Origin: Eriocheir sinensis
Taxonomy: Eukaryota; Arthropoda; Malacostraca; Decapoda; Varunidae
NCBI RefSeq assembly: GCF_024679095.1
Contig: NW_026111631.1
Span: 242,501 to 306,500 of the forward strand
Direction: 5' to 3'
Length of the DNA: 64,000 bases
The translations under genes were made by a program, and so were the position numbers. The notes beneath the pieces were generated by a model. It did not search any database and had not been told where the DNA came from. It worked only from the letters and a program-made list of their open reading frames with translations. Shown one piece after another: positions 16,501 through 29,469 of the stretch (its first letter is position 1; each line of letters begins with the position of its first letter).

Positions 16501-16577
<77 letters not shown>
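16501..16577. repeat. (GT)n microsatellite, 77 bases
   Basis: Uninterrupted GT run. Confidence 0.97.
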
Positions 16578-16580
<3 letters not shown>

Positions 16581-17177
16581 TTAATTTAGGGTAAGAAATT
16601 GATGTTATGTTCGTATTGTTTCATGAATGGCAAGGGGATTGGAGGTATACAAAAGTTAGAAAAATCTTGTTAATTTAGAAGTTTAAAAATGGCTTTTTTT
16701 TTAATAATGGCTGTATCAAAATATGTAAAAAGAGAAAGTCGTTACTTATAGCGATGTATGCAACTGAAATATTTTTTTTCTTATGAATGCCTAAGTTACT
16801 GAGGATGTATTTAAGTAAAAATAATATATAATTATCTTCTTAGTGATAATTTTAGGAATGGATGAGGTTCCTAAAAATCTATACTAAGCACATATTTTAT
16901 TTTTATATTTTTACCTAAATACAGACTCTCTCTCTCTCTCTCTCATCTCATACACTTCAAGATATATTAATTCACTTATGTCTGTCTCTGTTTGTGTGTG
17001 TGTGTCTAGATTTGTCTGTCTGCCTGTGGGTCTATCTCTGCCTGTCTATCTGTATGTCTGTTTCTTTGTTAATCTGTGTTCGCTTATGTTTGTGTTTGTC
17101 TGTGCATGTATATCTGTGTGTTTCTTTCTTTCTTTTCATTCTTTTTTTATGTCTGTCTGTCTGTCTATTTGTGTGTG
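16578..17177. other. AT-rich then GTCT-rich DNA; no gene
   Basis: AT-rich DNA to about 16,920, a short (CT)n at 16,924-16,945 and an imperfect TGTC/TGTCTG-rich tract at 16,978-17,190. Apparent Cys/Val/Leu-rich frames derive from the latter. Confidence 0.5.
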
Positions 17178-17345
17178 TCTGTCTGTCCCTGCCGCCTCAC
17201 ACTCGGGTCCTCGGTACGGTCTCCTCGGCGCGGCTCACCTGCTAATGTGGCCCGGTGCTCCTCCCTCACCTTGTTTGCCCGGGCTCTTTACCGATGCATT
17301 ACGCGAGAAGGATTATGCAAATTGCTACTCATGATTTCAAAGGGC
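17178..17345. promoter_or_regulatory. Possible conserved non-coding or regulatory block with octamer
   Basis: A GC-richer, non-repetitive island between microsatellite-like tracts. It contains a perfect POU octamer (ATGCAAAT, about 17,313-17,325), a CACCTG E-box and a 'TGTTTGCC' motif. Such sites occur by chance; the island is notable only for its contrast with its surroundings. No coding frame is convincing. Confidence 0.25.
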
Positions 17346-17429
17346 GGGAGGGCGGGCGGTGGAGAGAGAGCGAAAGGGGGTGGGGGGGGTGATAGGGAGA
17401 GTGGCGGGGAGAGGATGAGAGTAAAAGAG

Positions 17430-18272
17430 AGTGAGGCTTTGTTTTTTTTTGTTTTTTTTGCTTGCTCTTATGATTCATTTCTCTCTTTTTCTCTTCCTTC
17501 AACCTGTGTGTTTCTTTTTTTTCCCTTTTATTTGTGGTCGTGATAGCGTTCTCATGTTGTTGCTTGGTCGTTTTCTTTCCTATCTTTCTTATTGCATCTA
17601 TTTTTTTGTTTCCTTTTCTTAGTGGCATCATGGTGGAAAACTTGTGTGATTTTTCCCCCTCCGCCTTTTATCTCTGTTATTTCTCTTTCCCCTTTCTTTC
17701 CTGTCATAGGTGTGTACTTGCTCTATATCTCTTCCTCCTCTTTCTCCTTCCATTTTTTCCTGTTTATTTCAGTTTTTGTTGTATTCCTTCAGCTCTTATT
17801 TTTTTATCTCTTCCCTTCTGTTTTTCGTTTTTTCTTCCCTTGCTATCATGGTTTCGTACTCGTTCTCTGTCTTTTTCTTCTCTTCTCTCCTCCTCGTTGT
17901 TATTTCTTTCTGTTTCGGTTACTTCCCTACTCTTCTGTCTTCCTCTCTATTATACCTTTACTCCATTTCCTTACTATGATGTTTGTGTATTCAATCTGTT
18001 TCTTCTTTTTATATCTCCTTTTTTTCCCATTTTTTTTCTCTGATTCAGTTGAGTTCTCCTTCATCTTCTTTCTATCTTCTCCAACTCTATTACTTTCGTT
18101 CCTCCTTTTCTCTCTTTCTATTTCTTTCTATTTCAGTTGAGATCTCCTTTAGCTTCTCAATCTCTTCTCTTTTACTCTTCATCCCTTTTTCCATTGCCTT
18201 ACTGTTCCGGTTTTCCTTATTCCCTTCCCTCCCTCTTGTCTTTCTTTCTCTTTCTCTTCACTTCTTGCTGCA
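17430..18272. other. Pyrimidine-rich tract
   Basis: T/C-rich on the plus strand for more than 800 bases, with blocks like 'ttctctttttctcttcc'. The many Phe/Leu/Ser-rich frames in all three plus frames are compositional. It is the strand opposite of the purine tracts elsewhere. Confidence 0.55.
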
Positions 18273-18338
18273 TTGTTAAGAGCAGGTTTTTCCTCCCTGA
18301 TATTGGCGGCAGGATTTTTCGTTCCCTTACCCTGAGCT
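18273..18338. repeat. Direct repeat, copy 1 (about 66 bp)
   Basis: 'gttaagagcaggtttttcct' through 'ccttaccctgagcta' recurs at 18,733-18,798 with only a few differences. Copy 2 ends exactly where a SINE begins. Confidence 0.9.
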
Positions 18339-18732
18339 ATGTAGTGTGGGGTTAAGCGTCTCGGCGTCGACGGAAAACATTTGTTATTGTGGGGGTCGTT
18401 GGGTTGATAGCGAATGTTAATCGTTCTCTGGTCGTAAGGTCTGGAGAGCGCAATGATTATAGTTCATAAAAATGTGATGAATACTGGAATGCAGACAGAA
18501 TACTGGAAGCTGAGGAGTGGATGTGTTCTGGAGGAGTTCTAAGTACGGGAGAGAGGAAGAATTCTGGTTTATAGGAATATTTATGGTTAGTAAAGAATGT
18601 TAGTAGTTCTCATTCTCAGGTAAGTCGGTTAAATGGTAAACCTCGTAGTTCTAAGGGTATTTTTTGGCAAAGCAAGAAGTGGAAGAATATCTAATGGCAC
18701 ATTGAGGTCGAAATAGGATGATAATATGCATT

Positions 18733-18798
18733 GTTAAGAGCAGGTTTTTCCTCTCTAATATTGGCGGCATGATTTTTCGTTCCCTTACCCTGAGCTAG
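18733..18798. repeat. Direct repeat, copy 2 (about 66 bp)
   Basis: Second copy of the block at 18,273. Its right edge ('gagcta') abuts the tRNA-like head of the SINE-B copy. Confidence 0.9.
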
Positions 18799-19128
18799 GG
18801 TTGGCGGTGGGTGAGTGGTTAGCGTGTGGGCCCCGCATTCACCGCGTGCTGGACGACGCGGGTTCGAGTCCGCACGCTACCACCTGGGATTTTTCAGTCA
18901 CCGCTGAGTGGCCTAAGACTACCCACATGCTGCTCTGAAGACCTCCCATCACCCCGGACTCTAGAGGAAACTGTCCAAGTGAATCAAGAATGAGTTCCGG
19001 GGGGCAGCATAAGACAAGAATAAATGGCGCCACTATAAAAATTGCCTGCGCCATGACGGGCTGGGGACGACCACCAGACCCCTGAAGAAAGCCTACCGGC
19101 CCTATAGGCGAACACGTAAAAGAAAAAA
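18799..19128 (+). mobile_element. tRNA-derived SINE, family B, full copy
   Basis: The 5-prime head is tRNA-like: A-box 'gtgagtggttagcgtg' and B-box 'gggttcgagtcc', with a long variable-arm-like stretch between them as in class II tRNAs. The body includes 'ctgggatttttcagtcaccg', 'gactctagaggaaactgtcc' and 'gcctgcgccatgacgggctg'. It ends in an A-rich tail ('aaaagaaaaaaaaa'). The same body occurs on the minus strand at 42.2, 44.2, 49.6 and 51.5 kb. No clear target-site duplication was found. Confidence 0.88.
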
Positions 19129-19299
19129 AAAGGTACTTAGATGTCTTCAATGTGCAAAAAGATGCCATGGTAGTTCAGGAGATCAATGAATGGACGTAAG
19201 AAGTGCTATAATAATTTTCAAAGTCAACGCAACATGTTGGTATTAGTTCGAAAATAGACTCTCAAGGCACATTTGGGGTTCTGAAAATCATGTATCGTC

Positions 19300-19640
19300 A
19301 TCTAAGCCGGTATGGAATGATTGTAGTTCTCGAGGATAGACAGACAGGTAAACAATGAAAAATAATAGCGCTGAAGGAAGGAAGATAATCAGGGAACAGT
19401 TGTGGTTCTAAGAGACGCGCGGTATTATCTAAGCCAGTGAGGAATGATTATAGTTTTCAAGAATCCTCAGACCGGTAAACAGGAAGCAATACCAGCACTG
19501 AGGCAGGTCGATACCCATGGAATAATTGTGATTCTGAGGGGCACGCGGCGTTATGTAAGTCAGTGAAGAATGATTATAGTTCTCTAGAATACTCAAACCG
19601 TTAAACAGGAAACAATCGCAGCGCCGAGGGAAGGAAGGGA
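19300..19640. repeat. Degenerate tandem repeat, about 120-124 bp
   Basis: 'gaatgattatagttctc.agaat' followed by 'ggtaaacaggaa.caat' recurs near 19,315, 19,440 and 19,560. A more diverged relative lies near 18,590. Confidence 0.75.
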
Positions 19641-19649
19641 GGGGCGGAG

Positions 19650-19830
19650 GGCGGGCGGGGCGAGGGCTGTTATCGTCGACGCTATTCCCTCCACGCCCCG
19701 CCCCTGACAGACAACACACGCCAGCTATTCAGCATTCAGCGCGGCGCCCGTCGACACGCGGCATATTAAGCTCATCAGTATGGCCGCGCACGACCCAGGT
19801 AACAATTAGGTGTGGATGGCACTGCGTTAT
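19650..19830. promoter_or_regulatory. GC-rich island with GC-box-like motifs
   Basis: Non-repetitive and relatively CpG-rich. Contains 'ccacgccccgcccctg' (a KLF/SP1-type site), several 'gtcgac' and 'gcgcg' motifs and 'caggtaacaattagg'. No coding frame. It could be a regulatory island or a CpG-rich relic. Confidence 0.2.
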
Positions 19831-19909
19831 TTTGGTGGCGATAATAGTACGAGTAGAATCTAGGTTCCTGTTCGTGTTACTGTGTTTTTATTTTATGTGG
19901 GGAATGTAT

Positions 19910-20125
19910 TATAGGAAGCGAAAGATATATAACGATAAGAGATAAATAGATATACAGATGGATAGATAATGACATAGAGGTAGATAGATGGAGAGATATA
20001 GCGGGAAAGAGATAGATAGATATATAGGCTGATAGATAAAGGGAGATAGAGGTAGGTAGATATATAAATGGAGAGATAAATAGAGATAGAGGTAGAGAGA
20101 TATATAGAGGGATAGAAAGAAAGAG
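19910..20125. repeat. Imperfect GATA microsatellite
   Basis: GATAGATA-rich DNA with GGTAGATA and AGATATAT variants. Tyr/Leu/Ser/Ile-rich frames on the minus strand are artefacts. Confidence 0.85.
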
Positions 20126-20449
20126 AAATGGATGTGGGAGTAATGTAACATGAAAACCGAGAACCGTAGACTTTAAACAAGTTTCGCAGTTCGGTTTTAT
20201 TTTATTTTTTTCGCTGGCAGCCATTATGAAGGAGAAAGGTTAATAACGGTGCTGCATAGTATTTAGCGTGCTTAGAGTAAGGTTATAATTTGCGTTGCTT
20301 GAGTGCTGTACTTCATCTCCTTAAACAGCGATAAAAAAAATGATAAAGTAAGATTCAACAAAACTGATAAAATTATGTTCTTAACACCTTGTTTTCATAT
20401 AGGAGTCGCATATTGCATTACTTGTTTGTTTTCCAGGCTTGCATCCCTC

Positions 20450-21586
20450 CTTAACTGTAAGACGAGAAAATGTTACGAAAATAGAATGATAAAAGATATA
20501 TGAAAACAATGAGAAAATGAATAGAAAGAAAAATATAAAGGGAAACATGAGGAGATAAGAAAATACAGCAGGAGACAGTAAACGAAAGTAAAAGAAAGAA
20601 TGAAAAAGTGAGAATAATAAATGAATAAGAGTTAACTGTGATAGGAATCATGGAAATAATAACAAAGAGCGAATGAGATGCGTAATAAGAAATAAGGAAG
20701 ACACACAGAGCGTCCACCACCACCACCACCACTCACTGTCTTGTCATTTCCCAAAAAGACACGATTTGAGATGTAAATTAGTGCATTAGCATAACAACAC
20801 TAACCTGCAGGAGGAGGAGAAGGAGGAGGAGGAGAAGTAGGAAGAGGAGGAGGAGGATGGGAGAGAAGACGCAGCAAAATTAATCATAAGAAGAAAGAGA
20901 AGCTAGATAACATGAATACAACGAAAAATATAAGTAGAAGAAAACCAAACGACAGGAACAAAAACAGGAACTAGAGCAGAAGGAAGAGAAGAGTATGCAG
21001 ATAGCAGAGACAAGGACAAGAAACCACAACAACAATAAAATAAAAAATACCCGGAGTACTAATAGCAGAAACAGGAACAGAAACAGGTACTCGTAACAAG
21101 ATAAAGAAAGTGCTAGAAAGTAATAAAGAGGAGTTATCAGCATGTAGCAGAAGAAGAGGAAAAATAACTACAACAAAAGAAAGAAGAATCGGAGTAAGAG
21201 GAGGAGTAAAAACAGGAATTCGTAACAAGGTGAAGAATGCGAGAGTAAGAGAGACAAGAAGAGGAGGAAAATCATGTAGTTAAAAATAAAGAAAAAAACA
21301 AGAATCAGAAAGAACAGAGTAGAAGGAGGAATAGGCATTCGTACCAAGGTGAGGGGAGAGTGACAAGAGATCAGCCCTAAAAAAGCCGTGCCGGAGACGC
21401 CTCGTAATGTGTGGGTAATTGTGTTAGCCACGACGCGGGTTTTGCGCCGAATAATGAGCACGCCGAACACGTTAATGTGATTAGACCTCGGCGAGTCCTG
21501 GGTGGCCCCAAGGCGCTGAGACGCGAAGAAGGGAGGAGGAAGACACACAAACAGGCCCACGAAGACGGAGTTGGAGGAAGAGGAGG
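20450..21586. other. A/G-rich DNA with a short GC-richer block at 21,360-21,540
   Basis: Mostly AGAA/AGGA-rich. The block at about 21,360-21,540 is balanced in composition, with several CGs. It carries a 73-82 residue plus frame of no recognisable family, so I do not call a gene. Confidence 0.4.
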
Positions 21587-21960
21587 AGGAGGACTTAAGA
21601 GGAGCAAGAGAGAGAATAAGATAAGGAGAGGATGGATTAAGATTGGCGTTGGAAGATGACTGGCGACAGGAGGACAAGGAATGACAAGGAGGAGGAAGAA
21701 GAGGAAGACCAAAGAGGAGGTGGTGGAAGAGGAGGAGGAGGAGGAGGATAGGCCTAGGAGGAGGAGGAGGAGGACATAAGACGAGCAAGAGAGAGAATAA
21801 GATAAGGAGAGGATGGATTAAGATTGGCGTTGGAAGATGACTGGCGACAGGAGGACAAGGAATGACAAAGAGGAGGAAGAAGAGGAAGACCAAAGAGGAG
21901 GTGGTGGAAAAGGAGGAGGAGGAGGATAGGCCTAGGCGGGGAGGAGAAGGAAGACTTGTG
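21587..21960. repeat. Tandem duplication, about 180-bp unit, AGG-rich
   Basis: 'gagcaagagagagaataaga' to 'gaagaccaaagaggaggtgg' occurs twice, starting near 21,602 and 21,783, with near-identical sequence and AGG-trinucleotide padding between. The array sits within a longer (AGG)n-like purine domain (20,800-22,310). Confidence 0.88.
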
Positions 21961-22601
21961 ATGTAAAGGACGAAGAGCAACAGTAGCAGGCCTACCAAGA
22001 GAGAGGAGGAGAACGAGGAGGAGGAAGAGGAAGAGGAAGACGAAGAGGAGGAGGAAGAGGACTGACTGACTGATTGAGTAAGGAAGGTACACAAATATAT
22101 CCCTCAGGTTCTGTAGCGCTTAAGGGATGAGGAGAAAGAAGAGAAGTAGGAAGGGGAAGAAAAAAGAAGAGGTGGAGGCGAAGGAGAGGAGGAGACTAAT
22201 ACAAGTTCTGGCGATGAAAAAAAAGAACACCAGTGGCTTCAATGGCAGAACTTAGGAGAGGGAAGAGTTGAAGAGGAGGAGGAGGAGGAGGAGGAGGAGA
22301 ACTACGACGAGAGAAGAGGCAGACTGACATAACGAACTAGTGGTGAATGGAGGATTACGGATAGGAAGAGAGTGAAATGAAAAATGATATCAAGTTAATG
22401 AATAGGTGAATAGATGGATATAAAAGGTGAAGGTATGTAGATGACGAGGGAGGAGAGAAGACGAGGAATTCAGAAAATGACGATCACAAAACAACATAGT
22501 AAAAAAGAAGAGAAAATAAATCAATAGCAATAGGTATAGAAAAAATTGAGTAAACAAGGAAATGATAAAATGATAAAGCAAAGAAGACAATGGAACTAAA
22601 G

Positions 22602-22751
<150 letters not shown>

Positions 22752-22799
22752 CAATATCACTTTTAATCGTCTTAATTTTATCACCGTTCAACCATTTAA

Positions 22800-23690
22800 C
22801 TCTTTTTCCCTCTCTCCACGGTGGCTCTTCTCTCTTTTCCAAATTATCTCCTTCCTTTCTCTCTCCCTCTATCTCTCCCTCCCTCCCTTCTTTCTTCCTA
22901 CTCAGCCATATCTTTTTCCTCCTCCCCCTCTCTCTTCATTCCTCGTACTCCTCCATGCACCCTCCCTCGCTCTTTCTTTTTTTTCTTTCCTCTCTATCCC
23001 TCCCACCTTTCCTCTCCATATTTTATTGGTTCTCAGGTTGTGCCAGCAAGCAGTAATAGCCATGGAGGAGGAGGAGGAGGAGAAGGAGGAGGGGGATGAG
23101 GAGGGGAGGTTGATGCAAGAGGAGGTGGAGGTAGTGGTGGTAAAGGAAAGACCGAAGTTGTTAGTGGTGGCGATATACGCTGGAAAGAGGTGTTAGTGGT
23201 GGTGGTGGTGATGATGACTCTGCTGGAGGTAATGCTGGCGGTAGAAGAGGTTGTCATGGTGATGGTGGTGGAAGTGGTGTAGATGGGTCTGATGGCGAAG
23301 AGGATGGTGATGGAGATAATGGTGATAATGAACAGTAACTAATGATGATGATGCTGGGGATGGTGATGATGGGGGCGATTGTAAGGTTAGTGTTGGCTAC
23401 GGTGGTTGATGGTGGTGATGGTGATTGTGTAAAGGTGGTGATGATAAGTGATGGCAGTGGTGACGGACTTTAAATATTCTCACCATATCACTCTCTCTCC
23501 CACTCCACTTTCAACCCCCCGTACCACTCCTCCCTTACTCCTCCCTACTTCCTCCCTTCCTCCCTTCCTCCCCATTGCAATTTCTCCTCCACTCCACCCA
23601 CTAACCCCCCCCCCACCCCACCCCATAACGTCCCCATCACAATTTCCAGGTTCATGTCCCCGCTAAATCCTCCTTCCCCGCCGCCAGGAA
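22800..23690. other. Pyrimidine-rich tract, GAG/GTG/GAT trinucleotide-rich tract, C-rich tract
   Basis: 22,800-23,030 is CTCC-rich. 23,060-23,460 is imperfect GAG, GTG and GAT trinucleotides. 23,480-23,660 is CTCC/CCCC-rich. The composition explains every long frame. Confidence 0.55.
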
Positions 23691-24044
23691 TGACTAGAAA
23701 TCACCACATTTACCTGGGTTGGGTGGCGGGGCGGGGCGGAGGGAGGAGGGAGGAAGGGGAGGGAGGGGGGGGGCGGGTACGAGGATAGGGGGATAAGATA
23801 GGATGTGGCATATGGGGTGGCAGAGTTTGGAGTTGAGTGTGACATATTTGAGGGTGTGGTTCTTTGGTTTAGGGGATAAGATTTTGGGGTGTGGTCGTGT
23901 GTGGTTGGGTGAGGGTGGGTTAGTAGGGAGACTGAGAAGGTAGGGCTAGTGGTGGGGTTTGGTGGGGTTTTAAATATGGTTGGGGTGAAAGTTGATTGGG
24001 GTGAATGTGAGGTGTGTGTGACTGGCTTGAGCTTAGTAAGGGTG

Positions 24045-24395
24045 GCAAGTATCTCTATCTATCTGCCTATACGTCTGTCAATTATCTATTTTTAACTATA
24101 TATCAGTTCATCTTATTATCTATCATTTCTCTAACAGTCTGTATGTGTATTTACCTATTACCAACAATGTATGTAGCCACCTTATTATCTATCTACTCTA
24201 GTTTTCAGTCTGTATCTACCTATTTATTTATTTAAAACCATGTAGCTATCCATCATACTTATCTACTTATCAATCTGTCTCTTCCTTATTATCTATTTAT
24301 AACCCTATATCTAAATATCTTACCATCTGTCTCTCTATCAGTCTCTTGTCTCTATCTATCTATAGTTCTATACATCTATCTATCTGTGTCTGTAT
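24045..24395. repeat. Imperfect ATCT microsatellite
   Basis: TCTATCTA/TTATCTAT-rich DNA with an average four-base period and many interruptions. Confidence 0.8.
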
Positions 24396-25607
<1,212 letters not shown>

Positions 25608-25639
25608 ATCTCAAACAGTTTATTTAATCTTATCTAAAC

Positions 25640-26390
25640 TAGTTCTTTCCTCTTTTTATATTCTATGGCGAGTTTAGTTTTTTTCTTCCAAAATGAAGGT
25701 CTGAGACGCGCCTAGTAAATGCCATCTTAAAGTACTGCATCTTGCTCGAGTTGACGCCCAGGTTACCGATGCCCTTTCAAGCGTGGCTCATTACTAGGCT
25801 GCCTGCGTTCAGTGATTTAATCAAAAAGTGGCGATCAATGCGAAGGCTGTTCCGATGGCGAACAACTCTATTCGAGAAATAACTCCTGCCGATGCTTCTT
25901 GTTCTCAGGTTGGTTTGTAGCGTGAAGAGTTGCTGAGCTTGTTCAGGTACTTAAAGACTTGTATCATGTCTCCCCGCAGGCGTCTCTTTTCCAACGTGAA
26001 GAGGTTGAGTCGCTCGAGTCGCTCTTCAGGCTTCGTCCTCAGTGATGGTATCATCATAACTCCGGCGTCTTGTATTCAGTTCCTCTATATGAACCCAAGC
26101 ATTGTATTGGCTTTCTTACAGGCGGACTTGCAGTGTTTTATTTGTTTCAAGTACCCACGAGTCCAGGTCTCTCTGGATAATTTGCAAATTTTGAAAGATT
26201 TGTTTTCTTCCAGTGAGCCAGTCCTTGATCCACGCGAAAGTCTAGATATATAACATCGCTGGGGATACCGTGCTGAGCATCGGAAATGATGTTGTTGTCT
26301 TCAAGGAACCTAACGAGTTTGTCTCTGATGATCTTCTCGAGGATTTTCCCGCCACAGAGGTCAGGCTGATTGGTCTGTAGTTTAGGGTGG
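25640..26390 (-). pseudogene. Decayed CR1-like LINE reverse transcriptase, internally deleted
   Basis: Read on the minus strand from about 26,390, a reverse-transcriptase fingers segment is visible ('NYRPISLTSVAGK', then 'IIRDKLVRFLEDNNIISDAQ'). After 'VIYLDF' it jumps past the catalytic core to a thumb/C-terminal segment: an RRLRGDM-like region encoded near 25,980, then a 'YFSNRVV..NSLP'-like region near 25,860. Frames shift several times, so it is non-functional. It belongs to a different CR1-like lineage from the element at 30 kb. The right side merges into purine-rich DNA. Confidence 0.8.
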
Positions 26391-27700
26391 AGAGGGAGGG
26401 AAGGAGGGAGGGAGGAAGAGAGCAAGGGAACGAGTTAGAAGGAGAGAGGGTAGGAGTGGAGAAGGAAAGAAGTAGAAAGGAAGGTAGGAAGGTTAGGGTT
26501 GGAAGGAGGGACGATATGGAGAGAGAGAGGGGAAGAGGGAGCGAGGAAAAAGTAATGGAAAGAAAGAGAGATGGAGAGAGGGAAGAAGGGTTATAGGATA
26601 CGGGAGAGAAGTAAAGGAGGAGGAAGGGAGGAGCGAGGAGGAGGCAAGCAAGAAAACGGGAGATATATAGAGAGGGATGGAGGGTGGAGGATATGGGAGA
26701 TAAGAAAACAAGGTAAAGGAGAAAGAGAAGGTAATAGAAGGAGGCAAGGGAAGGAGAGAGAGCTTGATACAGACAACAAAGGGTGGAGGGAGGATAAAAG
26801 AGAAGGTAGATGTGAACAGAAAGAAGGGTGATAAAAGGAACAGAGAGACAGGTCAAATTAAAGGATGGGGAAGAACAAGAAGGGTGGGAGGAGATAAGAA
26901 AGGAGAGGGAGAGAGGAAAATCTGATAAAGGAAAGAAGGTAAAAGAGTGACGGATCAAAGGTTTAAATAAAGAGGAAGTGAATTGTGGACGGAGGAAGGA
27001 AGTGAGGAAAGAGGAGAGGAAGGATGGAGGGAAGGGAAGGAGGGAGGAAGGGAGGAGGAGGGCTTGACGTAAATGAAAGTGGCGGATAAAATGGTGTGAA
27101 GTAAATATTAGATGAAAGAGGGAGTGGAGGCATGGAGGAAAGAAGAGATGAACTGGGAGATGAGGAGAGAAAGATGAGAAGGCAAGTGAGAATGTGACAG
27201 AAAGAGGATGAGAAAGAGGGAAAGGGAGAAAGATGAACAAGCAAGTGAAAGCAAAATGGAAGAAGATTAGAGATAAAAGGGGATGAAAGAGATGCGTAAA
27301 AAGAGGAAGGAGGAAAAGGAGAATGAAGAAGGGAGGTGACGTTGATAGCAGGAGCAGAGGAAGAAAGGAAGTGTTAGAAATATAGAAAAAAAAAACATGA
27401 ATAAGAAAGGGAAGATCATACAAGAGACAAAAAAAGAAAGAAAGTCAGAAATTAAAAGAAATACAAATCTTACGAATACGAAAAGTTAAAGTTCAAGTGA
27501 AAAAAAAAATAGAAGGGAAGATAAGACGAGGAAGAAAAAAGAAGCAAGAGTCAAGACAGAAATAAAACGTTGAATGTAGTAGATGAAAAAAATATTATAC
27601 GTTATTCCCACGGGCGTTAAAAATAATACAAGGTTAATGAATGAAGGTGAAACAACGGCAGCAATAGCAAGGGAAATAAATATCCTTAACAACAAACAAA
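26391..27700. other. Purine-rich plus strand, nothing recognised
   Basis: GGAAGGAGG/GAAAGAGG-rich for more than a kilobase, becoming A-rich after about 27,380. The 300-plus-residue Ser/Pro/Leu/Phe minus-strand frame here is compositional, except for its last about 45 codons, which run into the LINE relic. Confidence 0.5.
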
Positions 27701-27838
27701 ATACCGGTAATATATCTCCTCTGTTGTACGATATAAAAAAAAAATCACGTGTTTAAAGCAGAATTTATAGCTCATTTGACCCAGTCCCCGGAGCTTTCAC
27801 AGTTAAATAAGAGATGAATGATTTGCGGGAATGCTGTT

Positions 27839-27865
27839 ATTATTATCATTATTATTATTATTATT

Positions 27866-27905
<40 letters not shown>

Positions 27906-27962
27906 TGGCTAATGGTATAGATGAAACAATGAAGGGATAATAAATGTTTTCTGTGCGTGTGT

Positions 27963-28034
<72 letters not shown>
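27839..28034. repeat. Compound (TTA)n-(TTG)n and (GT)n microsatellites
   Basis: (TTA)n then (TTG)n at 27,839-27,905, followed after about 50 bases by (GT)n at 27,957-28,034 with one interruption. Confidence 0.95.
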
Positions 28035-28037
<3 letters not shown>

Positions 28038-28224
28038 GAAGACATGATAAAAACAGATTGACAGATTGGTAGACAGACAGACAGATAGATAGCCACAGAC
28101 AGACAGACGGACAAATAGAAATAGATTGACAGACAGACAAACAGCCACCATTACCACCACCATTCAACCACAACCACCAACACCACCACTACAACTCCTA
28201 CCCCTCCTCCCCCCCTACCTCCCT

Positions 28225-28400
28225 CCCCTCCAGGCCCTTAATCATCAACACCATCATTACGCGCTAGGCAATTAGGGCGAACTAGGCCACCTCCGCTCAC
28301 CTGGAAAATCGGGCGCCTCTTGCTGCAGGTAATGAATGAATCGCCGAGGCCGCTCACCTGTAGGGGCGGAGGGGCGAGGCTGCTCATTACCTGTCCCATC
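28225..28400. promoter_or_regulatory. Possible conserved non-coding or regulatory block
   Basis: A non-repetitive island between microsatellites. It contains a homeodomain-like 'CAATTAG' core and three E-box/ZEB-type CACCTG or CAGGTA motifs (around 28,300, 28,325 and 28,350), and lies in a C/G-richer stretch. The clustering is suggestive only. Confidence 0.25.
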
Positions 28401-28942
28401 ATCAATCTGGGTCAGGCAGGTGTAGGGGGAGGTGGAAGAGGAAAGGGGGTAGAGGATGCGTCAGTGTGGGTGGGTGGGTGAGTGGGTAGGTGTTCGTGTT
28501 TGTCGGTGAATGAGAAAATGAGAAAAATAGAGAACTGTGTGTTAGTGCGTAGGGAAATTGAAGCTCGGGACAGAGTTGGTGTTTACTAAATAAAGGGAAA
28601 TGATAAAGATTCACAGGTAAGGGAAAAAAATATGCGTAGATAAAATGGAAAATGAACTGCATTATAAACAATAGCAGGCATACCTAAACAGACAAAGCAT
28701 ATAATTAAGACAGACAAAACATACAAGGAAGAACAGAAAAAAACAAAATTATCAGGAATCAAAAAGCGAAAACTTACAAATTCATTACTCATTCAGAAGG
28801 ACAAATGCCACTTATTTTTCTTATTATGTATCATTAAAAAAATATATATATTACTCAGAGTTTAAAATATATAACAAATCTGATCTTGCCTTTCAAATCA
28901 TTTTCCAGCATAACCATTTGATGTGCGTTAATTTATAGGCTG

Positions 28943-28949
<7 letters not shown>
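28401..28949. other. Unassigned DNA
   Basis: GTGG-rich then AT-rich DNA; no gene or element end recognised. Confidence 0.4.
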
Positions 28950-28985
<36 letters not shown>

Positions 28986-28998
28986 ACAAACATGATAG

Positions 28999-29035
<37 letters not shown>

Positions 29036-29133
29036 GACTGAAATATAAAAAAAGGAAGCCGTCATAGCGAGGGGAGAATGAACACAAACACACACACATG
29101 GTACCACGAACATGCAATTGAGCGTTCACCTGG

Positions 29134-29211
<78 letters not shown>

Positions 29212-29383
29212 ATTGAGAGCTTTGTACTTTATTTATGTGTTGAGTGATCTGTTTATTTGTTCATTTATTTCGTTTAGTGTTGTTGTTTTTTTGTTATTTT
29301 TTGTTATTTTTTTCAGGTTGGTGTTAATGTCCTTTCAACTCTTCCGGACTGTCAGTTGGAACGCACGTATGTATAGTTATTAA

Positions 29384-29466
<83 letters not shown>
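28950..29466. repeat. Cluster of dinucleotide microsatellites
   Basis: (AG)n 28,950-28,981, (CA)n 29,001-29,033, (GT)n 29,135-29,209 and (TC)n 29,387-29,466, separated by 20-180 bases of ordinary DNA. Confidence 0.95.

Positions 29467-29469
<3 letters not shown>

Noticed and set aside
17530..18280. Overlapping Phe/Leu/Ser-rich plus-strand frames as hydrophobic proteins
   Set aside because: All three frames are open because the DNA is pyrimidine-rich. There is no start context, splice pattern or family.
26242..27423. A 393-residue minus-strand frame as a membrane protein gene
   Set aside because: The Ser/Pro/Leu/Phe-rich composition is dictated by a purine-only plus strand. It has no conserved motif, and its end runs into a LINE relic.
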